Assembly: GCF_902806685.2 (NCBI RefSeq)
Contig: NC_048557.2
Span: 5,576,666 to 5,640,665 of the forward strand
Reading direction: 5' to 3'
Origin: Maniola hyperantus
Taxonomy: Eukaryota; Arthropoda; Insecta; Lepidoptera; Nymphalidae
DNA length: 64,000 bases
Shown in pieces: positions 1-11,169 of the stretch (the first letter of the stretch is position 1; the number at the start of each line of letters is the position of its first letter). A program made the translations under genes and the position numbers. The notes beneath the pieces were generated by a model, which was not told where the DNA came from, made no database searches, and worked only from the letters and a program-made list of their open reading frames with translations.

Positions 1-1174
1 ACGACATTTTTTTTAATTTTTTTAGAATAGTTATTTCAGTGCGAAAATATTTTTTATTAAAAATACTTGTCGTTTACGCCATGTGACGTCATAAATCGCT
101 TTTCGTACAGCGTAACGTTAATAATTAATTATTTTTGATTATTCTCTTTAATAATGAGTTCTAGCCCCATAAACTACGACTATACAAAAAATCCCGTCAT
201 TTTATTATTACAGTCCAAGCCCCAATTATGCGGTAAATGTGAGGTGAAGGAGCGTCCCAAACTGGCCTATGTAGTTAGGGCCCTAAGTTGTCATAGTAGT
301 TATTTACCAAGAGATCAAAGAAGTTGGACTGCTTCCCTTCCGTCCCTCTTGACATGGGCCCTTATTAATTGACTAACTGTCCCAACCTGGTTTTCACTCA
401 ACCTTCCCCAGCAGTTGTACATTGATATAGATCTATACTTCTATACTTAATAATATAAATGCAAGTGTGTCTGTCTATCTGCTACGTGTTCATGGGCCAT
501 CCGTTCAGCAGATTTTGATTAAATTTGGTACAGAGTTATTCACATGGGCCTTGTCTAGTCTATGTTATTATCGTATGGATTTGTACTTATTTATTTTCAT
601 TTTTATTCATTTATGCCCAAACAGTTTACATAATACTTATAAATAATCTGTCTTGGTAATTTTGTAGAGATGATAAACAGGTGTTTGACTATAAACTCTC
701 TGAGCTCTTAGCTCTAAGAGCAAGGTAAGATTATTATTGTAGAAAACACATTTACTTTGTATCTTTATAGTTGTTAAAATTTTAAAAAATCTTTTCCTAC
801 TAAGAGTTAGATATTCTCGAGCTTGAATTTCCTTTACTTACCTAGTTTATTACATGATTTGTAAGAACAGTTCCTTCCAATGTGCGGAAATTCCATTGTT
901 TTTAGATTAGGTATAAACTATAAAGTTAAAATATAGTGTAAAGCAAGTTATGAGGTACTTTTTACGCAACAAAGTCTACTACAATTATGACGAAATAAGC
1001 TTCTAGAGCACAACTTTTATACTTGAGTAGGTATTCGTCATACGTTTAATGGTATATTCACGAATTTTATATTATAATAGTAATTTTGATTTGTCATCAT
1101 TGTTTTCATTTTCATTTTTCAACATTTGACAATAAATTGACAGTTGACATTAGAATGTTTCCACTAACGATTTT

Positions 1175-1272
1175 GTTTTTACCCTAGTTTCTGTACAGGT
1201 AGCTGGCAGGAAATAATTGTACATCAAACTTTAGAAGAACCTGACATTGGCTAATCTGTGTAAAGCCAGAAG

Positions 1273-1303
<31 letters not shown>

Positions 1304-1481
1304 TTAGAAGAGATTTCGGCTTCGTAGAGCGTTGTCTCTGTCACTCATATCTGTCATATGTGACGTTTTGTCGGTCTCAACGACAGAGACCTATGAAAGC
1401 GCTCTTCTAGCTAGCCGCTCCTTCTAGAGGTCGATGTACAATATTTCCTGCCAGCTACTGTACAGAAACTAGGGTAAAAAC
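1175..1481. mobile_element. Fold-back element (family G) with a nested poly(A) retro-insertion
   Basis: The arms at 1175-1197 and 1459-1481 are exact inverted repeats (gtttttaccctagtttctg...). The interior matches the palindromic family seen at 33529-33673, 46643-46832 and 54724-54921. It is interrupted at 1238-1298 by a short insert. Confidence 0.85.
1226..1310 (+). mobile_element. Minute 5'-truncated retroposed fragment with 12-bp target duplication
   Basis: About 35 nt of unique sequence followed by an A-run of about 28, flanked by exact direct repeats aaactttagaag at 1226-1237 and 1299-1310. This is the signature of LINE-machinery insertion. Confidence 0.85.
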
Positions 1482-1788
1482 AACCTTACGGGTACTGGGA
1501 ATTCGCATTAAATTACCCTTAAAATTATCATCTTCTATCATCGTCTTGTGACGCAGGTGTTTGGTTACAATTTGCAAAAAAAACAAAAATTTCTATATAC
1601 AAATAATGAATATCCAGCTGATTAGTTTTTTGCCTATAAAAATACGCTATCGTGCTTCTAGTTCTTTCTGAAAAAAATATCATATAGTCATTTCTAGTCT
1701 TTTCATTTAGTCCCTTTGATAATATTAAAAAAAAAACACTAAAATAACATTGGGTGGGTATAAAATATAAAAGTTAGTTTGAGTTTGT

Positions 1789-1956
1789 TGTGGGCTCTTC
1801 TCAGACCTGGGCGCGTTTGGAACCCTCGTAGCTTTAGTTTTAAGTTTGCGTTATAATTATCACCACTATATCTTACAAATCTAACACCATACCAGACTAT
1901 CAATAAGAGTAATTTATTACCTATTTTGAATAAATCATTTGACTTTGACTTTGAAA
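1789..1956 (+). mobile_element. LINE 3' tail fragment (ggctcttctcagacc family)
   Basis: Shares ttgtgggctcttctcagacc, gcgtttggaaccctcgtag and a tail of TTTGAC units with copies at 4887-5048 and 5311-5400; same orientation in all three. Confidence 0.75.
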
Positions 1957-2664
1957 AAATTACTACCTTAACTCGACTTTACCCAAAATTAGCCTAAATC
2001 TCTGTCAACATAAAAACGCCGTACACCGTAGGTACCTACTACGTCGTTTCACCCTTAAATAGGGTGAAATCCTTAAAAGTGGAAACACTTATTTAAATCC
2101 ATTTTATTGTATTTGGTAGTAGTACAGTTGTAATACAATTTCTTTGGGTGGTGGTTTGGTGTCATGGTGACAACCAAAATCGATCTTTTCGATAAACGGA
2201 ACGTGGAAAAAATATGTAGTTGTTACATACTCTTTGATCCAAGTTAACAGACAATCCAATTTCTACCCAATTTACTAGTTGGGTTATTGATCAGAAATTA
2301 TTATTGCCTGCAGCCTGCCTGCCGACTGCTATTACCTTACCTGTTTCGTGCAGTGTTTCTGTGCATAGAAGGTGCATAGTCATTTATTTTATAAATGCAT
2401 ATCGTTTTGCCTCTCATTAGAGTGCTCCAAACTCTCATTTTGTATCTATATGACCTTTCGTGCCTTTGAGTTTGACCATGACAATAGTTGTCAGTGTCAC
2501 ATCTGTCAATTGATTCATGATTTGGATTTGATTTACTTTCTTTCCCCTATGTCCGGGGTTGGCCAAAAAATATAAGTTTTAACTCGAATTATAAAATTTA
2601 AATGAAATTCCACATTGTGGGTCACTAAATAAATCTGGGGCTTATAGAAAATTTAATTGAAAAG

Positions 2665-5600
2665 ATGAGTAAGCTTATCCCGTCCGCCGCAAAGCTGTTC
2701 AGTGGAACTTCAGTCACGGTGCGCTGTTATTTCCAACTTTATTGTGTTGTTTACACCAAATACAATAGTTTAATAAATACGGTGTGATGTTAAAATGTGA
2801 ATTTGTTTTAGAAAGTTGCTGCCCCAGCGACTGTTTTGTCGAACGCGAAATATAGTACAAAATCAGAAGCTACATTCGAAATCAAGGTATGTTTACTTTA
2901 TTGCTGCTTTAATGCTCTTAATTTTAGTTAAATTCACTGAAATTTGTATAACATTGTTTTAGCTTTATGATATTGGTAGTGCCACTGTGTAAATATCGGT
3001 AAAAGTTTAATTTTCTATAATTATGTAACTTAACCTTCAAAATGTCAATGGTTGAAATGTTTTGCTTTATCAACCTGCTCAGTGCAACATTGTCATAATT
3101 TTTAAAATTATTATACCAAGAATTCTCATATGGTTTCTTAGTTTCCAGGACTGCCATCCTGTGAGTCTAAATTTTTTTAAGTATTCTTTTAATTTATTTA
3201 CCGACTGTATACAAAACAAACAGAGTTAAATTAAAGCAAGTTTTATTATAACAGTCCATTCCATAATATACTATCTTTAGTAAAAAGTGTCCCAAACTTT
3301 AATAACTGTATATGAACTGTCAACCAAATATTTTGTTAAGTTTAATCAATTTAAAATGACTGCCCTGCCACAGATCGCCTGACATCGAATGTGTTAAATA
3401 TATATTTCATCTAACTACCTTCAATAAATAAATTAATAATCTTGAACATTATTGAACATTATTTTAATATCAAACTAATTCGTTAAAAATAACCTAACAG
3501 TTGAATACTGACAAACTGTAACAATAATTATAATCGAAAAGCTAACACTAGACATAAGGGCTGATTTTGTTTGAACAAGAGTATGATTTAATGTCTCTTG
3601 TTTATAGCCATACAAACTTCACAAGTTGGAGACAGGTCCAGCCACATCTGCCACCCTCACAGCAGAAGATGCAGTCAAATTGTATGAGAAGCTTGCAGTG
3701 CTCAGGCGAATCGAGACAGCGTCTGGAAACTTATACAAGGAAAAGATTATCCGCGGCTTCTGCCACTTGTATTCAGGTAATTTAATCATTTTATCATAAA
3801 ATAAAATAAAATAAAAATAGCCTTTATTCTCTGATCTACTTTCAATTTATTAATCAAAGAGTTCCTACAGGATTTTTAAAAAACATATATACACTTAGAT
3901 GAGCATGGGCAATGGGCATCTTCTATCCATACTAATATTATAAAAGTGAAAGTGTGTCTGTCTGTCTGTCTGCTAGTCTTTCACGGCCCATCCGTTCAAC
4001 CGATTTTGACGAAATTTGGTACAGTTATTGCTTGCATCCTGGGGAAGGACATAGGCTACTTTTTATCCCGGAAAGTCAAAGAGTTCCCACAGGATTTTAG
4101 AGAACCTAAATCCACGCGGATGCAGTCGCGGGCATCATCTAGTTTGATATAAAGATAGCTTCCTGGAGATATAGTATACAGGTTTTTAAAAAACATACTT
4201 GCAATTTTTTTGTGTCATCCATGTGTCATCAGATAGATTCTTATTTAGGTACCTATAAACACTTTATGCACAAGAGCATAAAAAGCAGTTTTAGTCCGCT
4301 TACAGCCAGCATAAAGAAGAACTTTACCAGCATGAGAAGTGAAAATATTTTTTTTAATTTTGAATAGGTCAAGAGGCAGTAGCAGTAGGGATGAGAGCTG
4401 CTATGCGCGACGTAGACTCAGTAATAACGGCCTACCGTTGCCACGGCTGGACTCACCTGATGGGCGTCAGTGTCCTGGGCGTATTGGCCGAGTTGACCGG
4501 ACGGGCGACCGGCTGCTCCCGAGGCAAGGGTGGCTCCATGCATTTATATGCAAAGAACTTTTATGGTGGCAACGGCATTGTGGGGGCTCAGGTATGTACC
4601 AATCAGGTACCAATGCAGAAAATGCTTTGTGATCATTACCCATATTATAAATGCGAAAGTGTGTTTGTTTGTTGGTTTGTCCTTCAATCACGTCGCAACG
4701 GAGCAATGGATCGACGTGATTTTTCGCATGGGTACTATACCAATGCAAAAAATCACGTTGATCCGTAAAGACCTGCAAAGTGACATAGGTTACTTTTTAT
4801 CCCGGAAAATCAAAGTTCCCACTGGATTTTTCAAAACCTTAATCCACACGGACAAAGTCGCGGGCATCATCTAATAAGTTTAAGTCATTGTGGTGGGCTC
4901 TTCTCAGACCTCAGCGCGTTTGGAACCCTTGTGCATTAATTTTAAGTGCGCTTAAAAAATATCACCACTATCATCTTACAAATGCAACAACCGACTATCA
5001 AAATGTGTAATTTATTACCTTTTTTGAATAAACTATTTGATTTGATTTGTCAGGTCAGTCAGTCAGCTTTTCCTTTTATATATATATAGAAGATAGATGA
5101 TATTTTTGTTGTAGACGCCACTAGGTGCAGGCTTGGCGTTCGCCCACAAGTACCGAGGGGATGGAGGTGTGGCCTTTGCATTATATGGTGACGGAGCGGC
5201 CAACCAGGGCCAACTGTTTGAAGCATACAACATGGCCAAGTTGTGGGACCTGCCCTGCGTGTTTGTGTGCGAGAACAATGGTTATGGTAAGTTTACTTTG
5301 TGATGATAATAGAGTTTGTTGTGGACTCTTCTCAGTTAGGAACCCTCGTAGCTTTAGTTTTAAGTTTAAGTAATAATTTTCACTGCTACATAATTTTATT
5401 GCAAATTCAGAAAGTGTCATACAATAATATCTGAATAATGAGTTTTTGATACGTAAGTACAAACTGTATACATATAATGATGATTTGGAGGTATCGATAT
5501 TTCAACCCAGTTTCTATTATTAATAGGGATTATTTGCATCATATTATGTCATTAAACCTCGAAATAAGACTAAAATCATAAGTTTTCTTCGAATATTGAT

Positions 5601-8600
5601 GTTAAAGATTATAATGCACACTAATTTTTGTATATTCACATCATTTATTTCAGTAGATTTTTTTTAATAGCAACACAGTAAACATTTCCATTATCTGTAT
5701 AAAAACATATTTATTTTTATGCCTCCAGGTATGGGCACAAGTGTGGACCGTGCATCAGCCAGTCCGGACTACTACACGCGCGGGGACTACGTGCCCGGCA
5801 TCTGGGTGGACGGCATGGACGTCATCGCCACCCGGGAAGCGACCCGGTTCGCTATCGAATACTGCTCCAGTGGAAAAGGTCAGTGTTGACTATAGTACAG
5901 GTATGGGCGCAAGTGTGGACCGTGCATCAGCCAGTCCGGACTACACGCGCGGGGACTACGTGCCCGGCATCTGGGTGGACGGCATGGACGTCATCGCCAC
6001 CCGGGAAGCGACCCGGTTCGCTATCGAATACTGCTCCAGTGGAAAAGGTCAGTGTTGACTATAGTACAGGTATGGGCGCAAGTGTGGACCGTGCATCAGC
6101 CAGTCCGGACTACTACACGCGCGGGGACTACGTGCCCGGCATCTGGGTGGACGGCATGGACGTCATCGCCACCCGGGAAGCGACCCGGTTCGCTATCGAA
6201 TACTGCTCCAGTGGAAAAGGTCAGTGTTGACTATAGTACAGGTATGGGCGCAAGTGTGGACCGTGCATCAGCCAGTCCGGACTACTACACGCGCGGGGAC
6301 TACGTGCCCGGCATCTGGGTGGACGGCATGGACGTCATCGCCACCCGGGAAGCGACCCGGTTCGCTATCGAATACTGCTCCAGTGGAAAAGGTCAGTGTT
6401 GACTATAGTACAGGTATGGGCGCAAGTGTGGACCGTGCATCAGCCAGTCCGGACTACTACACGCGCGGGGACTACGTGCCCGGCATCTGGGTGGACGGCA
6501 TGGACGTCATCGCCACCCGGGAAGCGACCCGGTTCGCTATCGAATACTGCTCCAGTGGAAAAGGTCAGTGTTGACTATAGTACAGGTATGGGCGCAAGTG
6601 TGGACCGTGCATCAGCCAGTCCGGACTACTACACGCGCGGGGACTACGTGCCCGGCATCTGGGTGGACGGCATGGACGTCATCGCCACCCGGGAAGCGAC
6701 CCGGTTCGCTATCGAATACTGCTCCAGTGGAAAAGGTCAGTGTTGACTATAGTACAGGTATGGGCGCAAGTGTGGACCGTGCATCAGCCAGTCCGGACTA
6801 CTACACGCGCGGGGACTACGTGCCCGGCATCTGGGTGGACGGCATGGACGTCATCGCCACCCGGGAAGCGACCCGGTTCGCTATCGAATACTGCTCCAGT
6901 GGAAAAGGTCAGTGTTGACTATAGTACAGGTATGGGCGCAAGTGTGGACCGTGCATCAGCCAGTCCGGACTACTACACGCGCGGGGACTACGTGCCCGGC
7001 ATCTGGGTGGACGGCATGGACGTCATCGCCACCCGGGAAGCGACCCGGTTCGCTATCGAATACTGCTCCAGTGGAAAAGGTCAGTGTTGACTATAGTACA
7101 GGTATGGGCGCAAGTGTGGACCGTGCATCAGCCAGTCCGGACTACTACACGCGCGGGGACTACGTGCCCGGCATCTGGGTGGACGGCATGGACGTCATCG
7201 CCACCCGGGAAGCGACCCGGTTCGCTATCGAATACTGCTCCAGTGGAAAAGGTCAGTGTTGACTATAGTACAGGTATGGGCGCAAGTGTGGACCGTGCAT
7301 CAGCCAGTCCGGACTACTACACGCGCGGGGACTACGTGCCCGGCATCTGGGTGGACGGCATGGACGTCATCGCCACCCGGGAAGCGACCCGGTTCGCTAT
7401 CGAATACTGCTCCAGTGGAAAAGGTCAGTGTTGACTATAGTACAGGTATGGGCGCAAGTGTGGACCGTGCATCAGCCAGTCCGGACTACTACACGCGCGG
7501 GGACTACGTGCCCGGCATCTGGGTGGACGGCATGGACGTCATCGCCACCCGGGAAGCGACCCGGTTCGCTATCGAATACTGCTCCAGTGGAAAAGGTCAG
7601 TGTTGACTATAGTACAGGTATGGGCGCAAGTGTGGACCGTGCATCAGCCAGTCCGGACTACTACACGCGCGGGGACTACGTGCCCGGCATCTGGGTGGAC
7701 GGCATGGACGTCATCGCCACCCGGGAAGCGACCCGGTTCGCTATCGAATACTGCTCCAGTGGAAAAGGTCAGTGTTGACTATAGTACAGGTATGGGCGCA
7801 AGTGTGGACCGTGCATCAGCCAGTCCGGACTACTACACGCGCGGGGACTACGTGCCCGGCATCTGGGTGGACGGCATGGACGTCATCGCCACCCGGGAAG
7901 CGACCCGGTTCGCTATCGAATACTGCTCCAGTGGAAAAGGTCAGTGTTGACTATAGTACAGGTATGGGCGCAAGTGTGGACCGTGCATCAGCCAGTCCGG
8001 ACTACTACACGCGCGGGGACTACGTGCCCGGCATCTGGGTGGACGGCATGGACGTCATCGCCACCCGGGAAGCGACCCGGTTCGCTATCGAATACTGCTC
8101 CAGTGGAAAAGGTCAGTGTTGACTATAGTACAGGTATGGGCGCAAGTGTGGACCGTGCATCAGCCAGTCCGGACTACTACACGCGCGGGGACTACGTGCC
8201 CGGCATCTGGGTGGACTGCATGGACGTCATCGCCACCCGGGAAGCGACCCGGTTCGCTATCGAATACTGCTCCAGTGGAAAAGGTCAGTGTTGACTATAG
8301 TACAGGTATGGGCGCAAGTGTGGACCGTGCATCAGCCAGTCCGGACTACTACACGCGCGGGGACTACGTGCCCGGCATCTGGGTGGACGGCATGGACGTC
8401 ATCGCCACCCGGGAAGCGACCCGGTTCGCTATCGAATACTGCTCCAGTGGAAAAGGTCAGTGTTGACTATAGTACAGGTATGGGCGCAAGTGTGGACCGT
8501 GCATCAGCCAGTCCGGACTACTATACGCGCGGGGACTACGTGCCCGGCATCTGGGTGGACGGCATGGACGTCATCGCCACCCGGGAAGCGACCCGGTTCG

Positions 8601-10091
8601 CTATCGAATACTGCTCCAGTGGAAAAGGTCAGTGTTGACTATAGTACAGGTATGGGCGCAAGTGTGGACCGTGCATCAGCCAGTCCGGACTACTACACGC
8701 GCGGGGACTACGTGCCCGGCATCTGGGTGGACGGCATGGACGTCATCGCCACCCGGGAAGCGACCCGGTTCGCTATCGAATACTTCTCCAGTGGAAAAGG
8801 TCAGTGTTGACCCTTGACCCTGACAAAGAAAATGTTTTTTGTCTACTTTAGTCACGTCTGTGATTGGAGGAATTTGTTTTTTTGACAAATAAATATATTT
8901 TTTTACTTTTGTTTCCAGGTCCGCTAGTAATGGAGATGGAAACATACCGGTACTCGGGCCACTCGATGTCAGACCCCGGTACGTCGTACCGTACCAGAGA
9001 CGAAGTTCAGGAGGTGCGACAGACGCGTGACCCCATCACTTCTTTCAAAGAGAAAATCCTGTCTAATGAACTTGTGTCGCCTGATCAGCTTAAGGTATAT
9101 TGTAAACATTATCATCATCATGATCAACCCATCGCCGGCTTACTACAGAGCACGGGTCTACTCTCAGAGTGAGAAGAGTTTTGGCCAAGGTCTACCAAGT
9201 GCGGATTGACAGACTTTACACACCTTATGGAGAACGTTATGGAGAACTCTCAGGCATGCAGGTTTCCTCACGATGTTTCCTTCACCGTTAGCAAGTTATA
9301 TTTAATTACTTAAAATGCACATAACTCCGAAAAGTTAGGGGTGCCCGGGATCGAACCCCCGACCTCCGATTAGGAGGCGGATGTCCTAACCACTAGGCTA
9401 TCACAGCTTTTGTAAACATTATCATCATCTTTTTACAATTATTATTATGATAGTGTTTTTCACTTCAAGGAAATTTCTAAATAAGTTTCAGGAGGTACAT
9501 ATCAAAAATAGCGTCTTGGACTGGAGTAATAAAATGGTGTGATTTTTTGTATAGCGGTAGTTTATGGGGCTAGAATTCATTATTAAAGAGAATAATTTAA
9601 AAAAATCCTTTCATATGATACCCCACTTGGTATATTTACCTTTACCTTTACTTTGAAAGTTGAAAATACTTACTAATTATTTGTTCGTGAACACATTTTT
9701 TTTGTGATGTAACCAAAATTCACGGTTTTCGGATTTTCCCCTTACATGTGCTATAAGAACTACCTACCTGCCAAATTTCATGATTCTAGAATCTATGTCA
9801 ACGAGAAGTACCCTAAAGGTTTCTTGACAGACAGATAGACAACAAAGTGATCCTATAAGTTCCTTTTTTCCTTTTAAGGTACGGAACCCTAAAGATAATC
9901 TTATTCCACAGGAAATCGACGCAGCCGTACGCAAAGAAGTGGACGATGCCACGAAACGAGCCAAGTCCGACCCTGAGATACCCCTAGAAGAACTTTCTGG
10001 TGATATTTACTACAACTGCCTCGAAGACCCCATTAGAGGCGTCCGCCCCGACGCGCCGCTCAAACACTTGCAAGTCGTTGCCCGCAACTAG
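2665..10091 (+). CDS. Pdha: Pyruvate dehydrogenase E1 component subunit alpha, mitochondrial (8 exons, exon 6 amplified)
   Basis: Thiamine-diphosphate-dependent E1 alpha subunit; with E1 beta it decarboxylates pyruvate in the mitochondrial matrix. Coding exons: 2665-2718, 2812-2886, 3608-3776, 4368-4591, 5115-5286, 5729-5878 (first of 18 copies), 8919-9094, 9912-10091. All junctions are GT-AG and in phase, giving 399 residues with one exon 6, close to the human length of 390. Exons 1-2 encode a basic, Ser/Ala-rich mitochondrial presequence beginning MSKLIPSAAKLFSG. Exon 3 has KIIRGFCHLYSG, exon 4 GKGGSMHLYAKNFYGGNGIVGAQ in part, and exon 5 the cofactor motif YGDGAANQGQ through CENN. Exon 6 carries the region of regulatory phosphoserine site 3 (MGTSVDR). 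Exon 7 carries sites 1 and 2 (YSGHSMSDPGTSYRTR). Identity is certain; how the exon 6 array is spliced cannot be read from the DNA. Confidence 0.97.
3925..4144 (+). mobile_element. Family B interspersed repeat in Pdha intron 3
   Basis: Begins atccatactaatattataaa and ends gtcgcgggcatcatctagt, like the copies at 15052-15262 and 25187-25432. Non-autonomous; no coding capacity. Confidence 0.75.
4639..4876 (+). mobile_element. Family B2 interspersed repeat in Pdha intron 4
   Basis: Related to family B but with the ccttcaatcacgtcgcaacg variant, shared with 26731-26871, 28008-28234 and 55651-55886. Confidence 0.75.
4887..5048 (+). mobile_element. LINE 3' tail fragment in Pdha intron 4
   Basis: Second copy of the family at 1789-1956, directly after the family B2 repeat. 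Confidence 0.75.
5311..5400 (+). mobile_element. LINE 3' tail fragment in Pdha intron 5
   Basis: Partial third copy of the 1789-1956 family, immediately upstream of the exon 6 array. Confidence 0.6.
5729..8799 (+). repeat. Pdha: 18-copy tandem array of Pdha exon 6 (172-bp unit: 150-bp exon plus 22-bp spacer)
   Basis: Exon copies start at 5729, 5901, then every 172 bp from 6070 to 8650. Copy 1 has the normal upstream intron (5287-5728). Copy 18 ends at 8799 and is followed by an ordinary 119-bp intron to exon 7. Each exon is 150 bp, enters and leaves in phase 1, and encodes 50 residues from MG(T/A)SVDR to YCSSGK. The units are almost perfectly identical. The differences seen are: T in copy 1 versus A in copies 2-18 (MGTS/MGAS); loss of one Tyr codon in copy 2 (147 bp); Gly to Cys at 8217; a silent change at 8524; Cys to Phe at 8785 in copy 18. 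Such uniformity means very recent amplification, strong homogenisation or an assembly error. Confidence 0.97.
5879..5900 (+). other. 22-bp gt...ag spacer between exon 6 copies (17 such spacers)
   Basis: The first of 17 spacers. It starts with the donor gtcagt and ends with the acceptor tagtacag, so every exon copy keeps canonical splice dinucleotides on both sides. It lacks a polypyrimidine tract. Its length (22 nt, not a multiple of three) is far below known minimal insect introns. Read through from the exon, it gives Gly-Gln-Cys and then a TGA stop. The first 12 nt equal the start of the true intron after copy 18. The last 10 nt do not match the true acceptor before copy 1, so they look like junction filler. 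Confidence 0.9.
9108..9410 (-). mobile_element. tRNA-derived SINE (family A) in Pdha intron 7
   Basis: On the minus strand: tRNA-like head with gcctagtggttagg and B-box ggttcgatcccgg, a conserved body and a (GAT)n tail. Close copies lie at 38074-38374, 43990-44292, 44901-45220 and 54981-55299. Confidence 0.85.
9536..9893 (-). mobile_element. Family K interspersed repeat in Pdha intron 7
   Basis: Reverse orientation of the repeat beginning agggttccgtacctcaaaagg at 24526-24985; ends next to Pdha exon 8. Confidence 0.75.
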
Positions 10092-11169
10092 AGGAGTACA
10101 TGCTACGGGCGAGATGCAGCAACTTCTAGCTGCAATTGTATAGCCGGCAACTTGCCGCTTTTAGTACCGTCATCGCGTCATTGATATATTGGAAAAATCG
10201 TTAGTAAAAAATTGACGGGCTATACAGTTGCCAGCAAGATCTTGATAGCTAGTTGTGAAGCCATTTTAGGTTAGGGCGAATTTGAATAGGTAAAATGGAC
10301 GAAAAAAGATGTGTGGTCTGACACTTGCATTTAGCGATTTTAATACCACGGTATTCGCCTTAAGGCGCCATGCCTTCTCCATGGACGAGAGAATCGAATA
10401 ATCTCCACGGTACAACGATAAAAGGGTATTTGACAGCAGATAAAATATAGGATCTATTGATGGCACCCGTATTGAATTGTATGAATTTTGGAAACCAACT
10501 AATTAGTTAAGAAAAATACGAGATGTTTTTGAGAGAAAACCGACAAGGAAAATGATTTTTTGTCTACTTTAGTCACGTGATCGTAAACCTCTATGATTGG
10601 CCGAATGGTTGTTGACGTCATCTGCTGTAAACTCGTAGTCTCAACTCTCAACAGTAGTCAACAACCAAAGGTTACGAGCAGATGACGTCACGATGACGTA
10701 TGAGGCGCCATATTGTTAGAAAAGCGTTGTCGCGGGATATTGAAATAATATTTTGTTTTCGCGTTTCCTTGCCCTATATGTAATGGAACGTAAAATATAC
10801 ATTTTGTATTGAGTCATTAGACATCAGTGATTGACGTAGAACAGTAGGGCGATTTCGTAAAACCGGCATCAATCATTACAATCTCAATTGTTGTGATTGG
10901 CTGAATTTGTGCTATTCTTGTTGCAACAATGCATTGCAGCCAATAGTGAGCGAGCGTTAACCAATTTCGATTGCGATCGTGACATCGTAGCTTGACAGCT
11001 TAGATTGCGGTAGAATGACATCTACCGCAATCGCGCAGCTGTTTTTAAAAACTGTCAAAAACCCTATACCGCCAGCGTATCATCGCGACTCGCAACGAAA
11101 CGCCACGAGACCGCAACTAATCGTCGCGTGACGTGACCGCAACGCCTTGTTGGGCATCTCAACTGTGGC

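Larger units (their letters stand above)
1..2660. other. Repeat-rich upstream region of Pdha, no gene recognised
   Basis: Contains at 100-230 a fragment related to the repeat at 9536-9893 (shared tagccccataaactac segment, opposite strand), a family-B fragment near 434-540, the fold-back element 1175-1481 and a LINE tail at 1789-1956. The last few hundred bases presumably include the Pdha promoter and 5' UTR, but no element could be assigned. Confidence 0.6.

Noticed and set aside
5115..5286. Exon 5 length (172 bp) equals the array period
   Set aside because: The sequences are unrelated; the period is 150 + 22 from exon 6 and its spacer, so the match is coincidence.
5883..8638. Overlapping 116-residue open frames repeated along the exon array
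   Set aside because: They are a by-product of the 172-bp period (172 = 1 mod 3) reading first in a wrong frame and then in the exon frame to the spacer TGA. The real coding content is Pdha exon 6.
5729..8799. Interpretation as a CRISPR-like array or generic satellite
   Set aside because: The repeat unit is a recognisable exon of the surrounding gene with splice sites, in an animal genome.
5729..8799. Dscam-style diversity by mutually exclusive exons
   Set aside because: The copies are almost identical, so choosing among them gives essentially no protein diversity beyond four residue changes.
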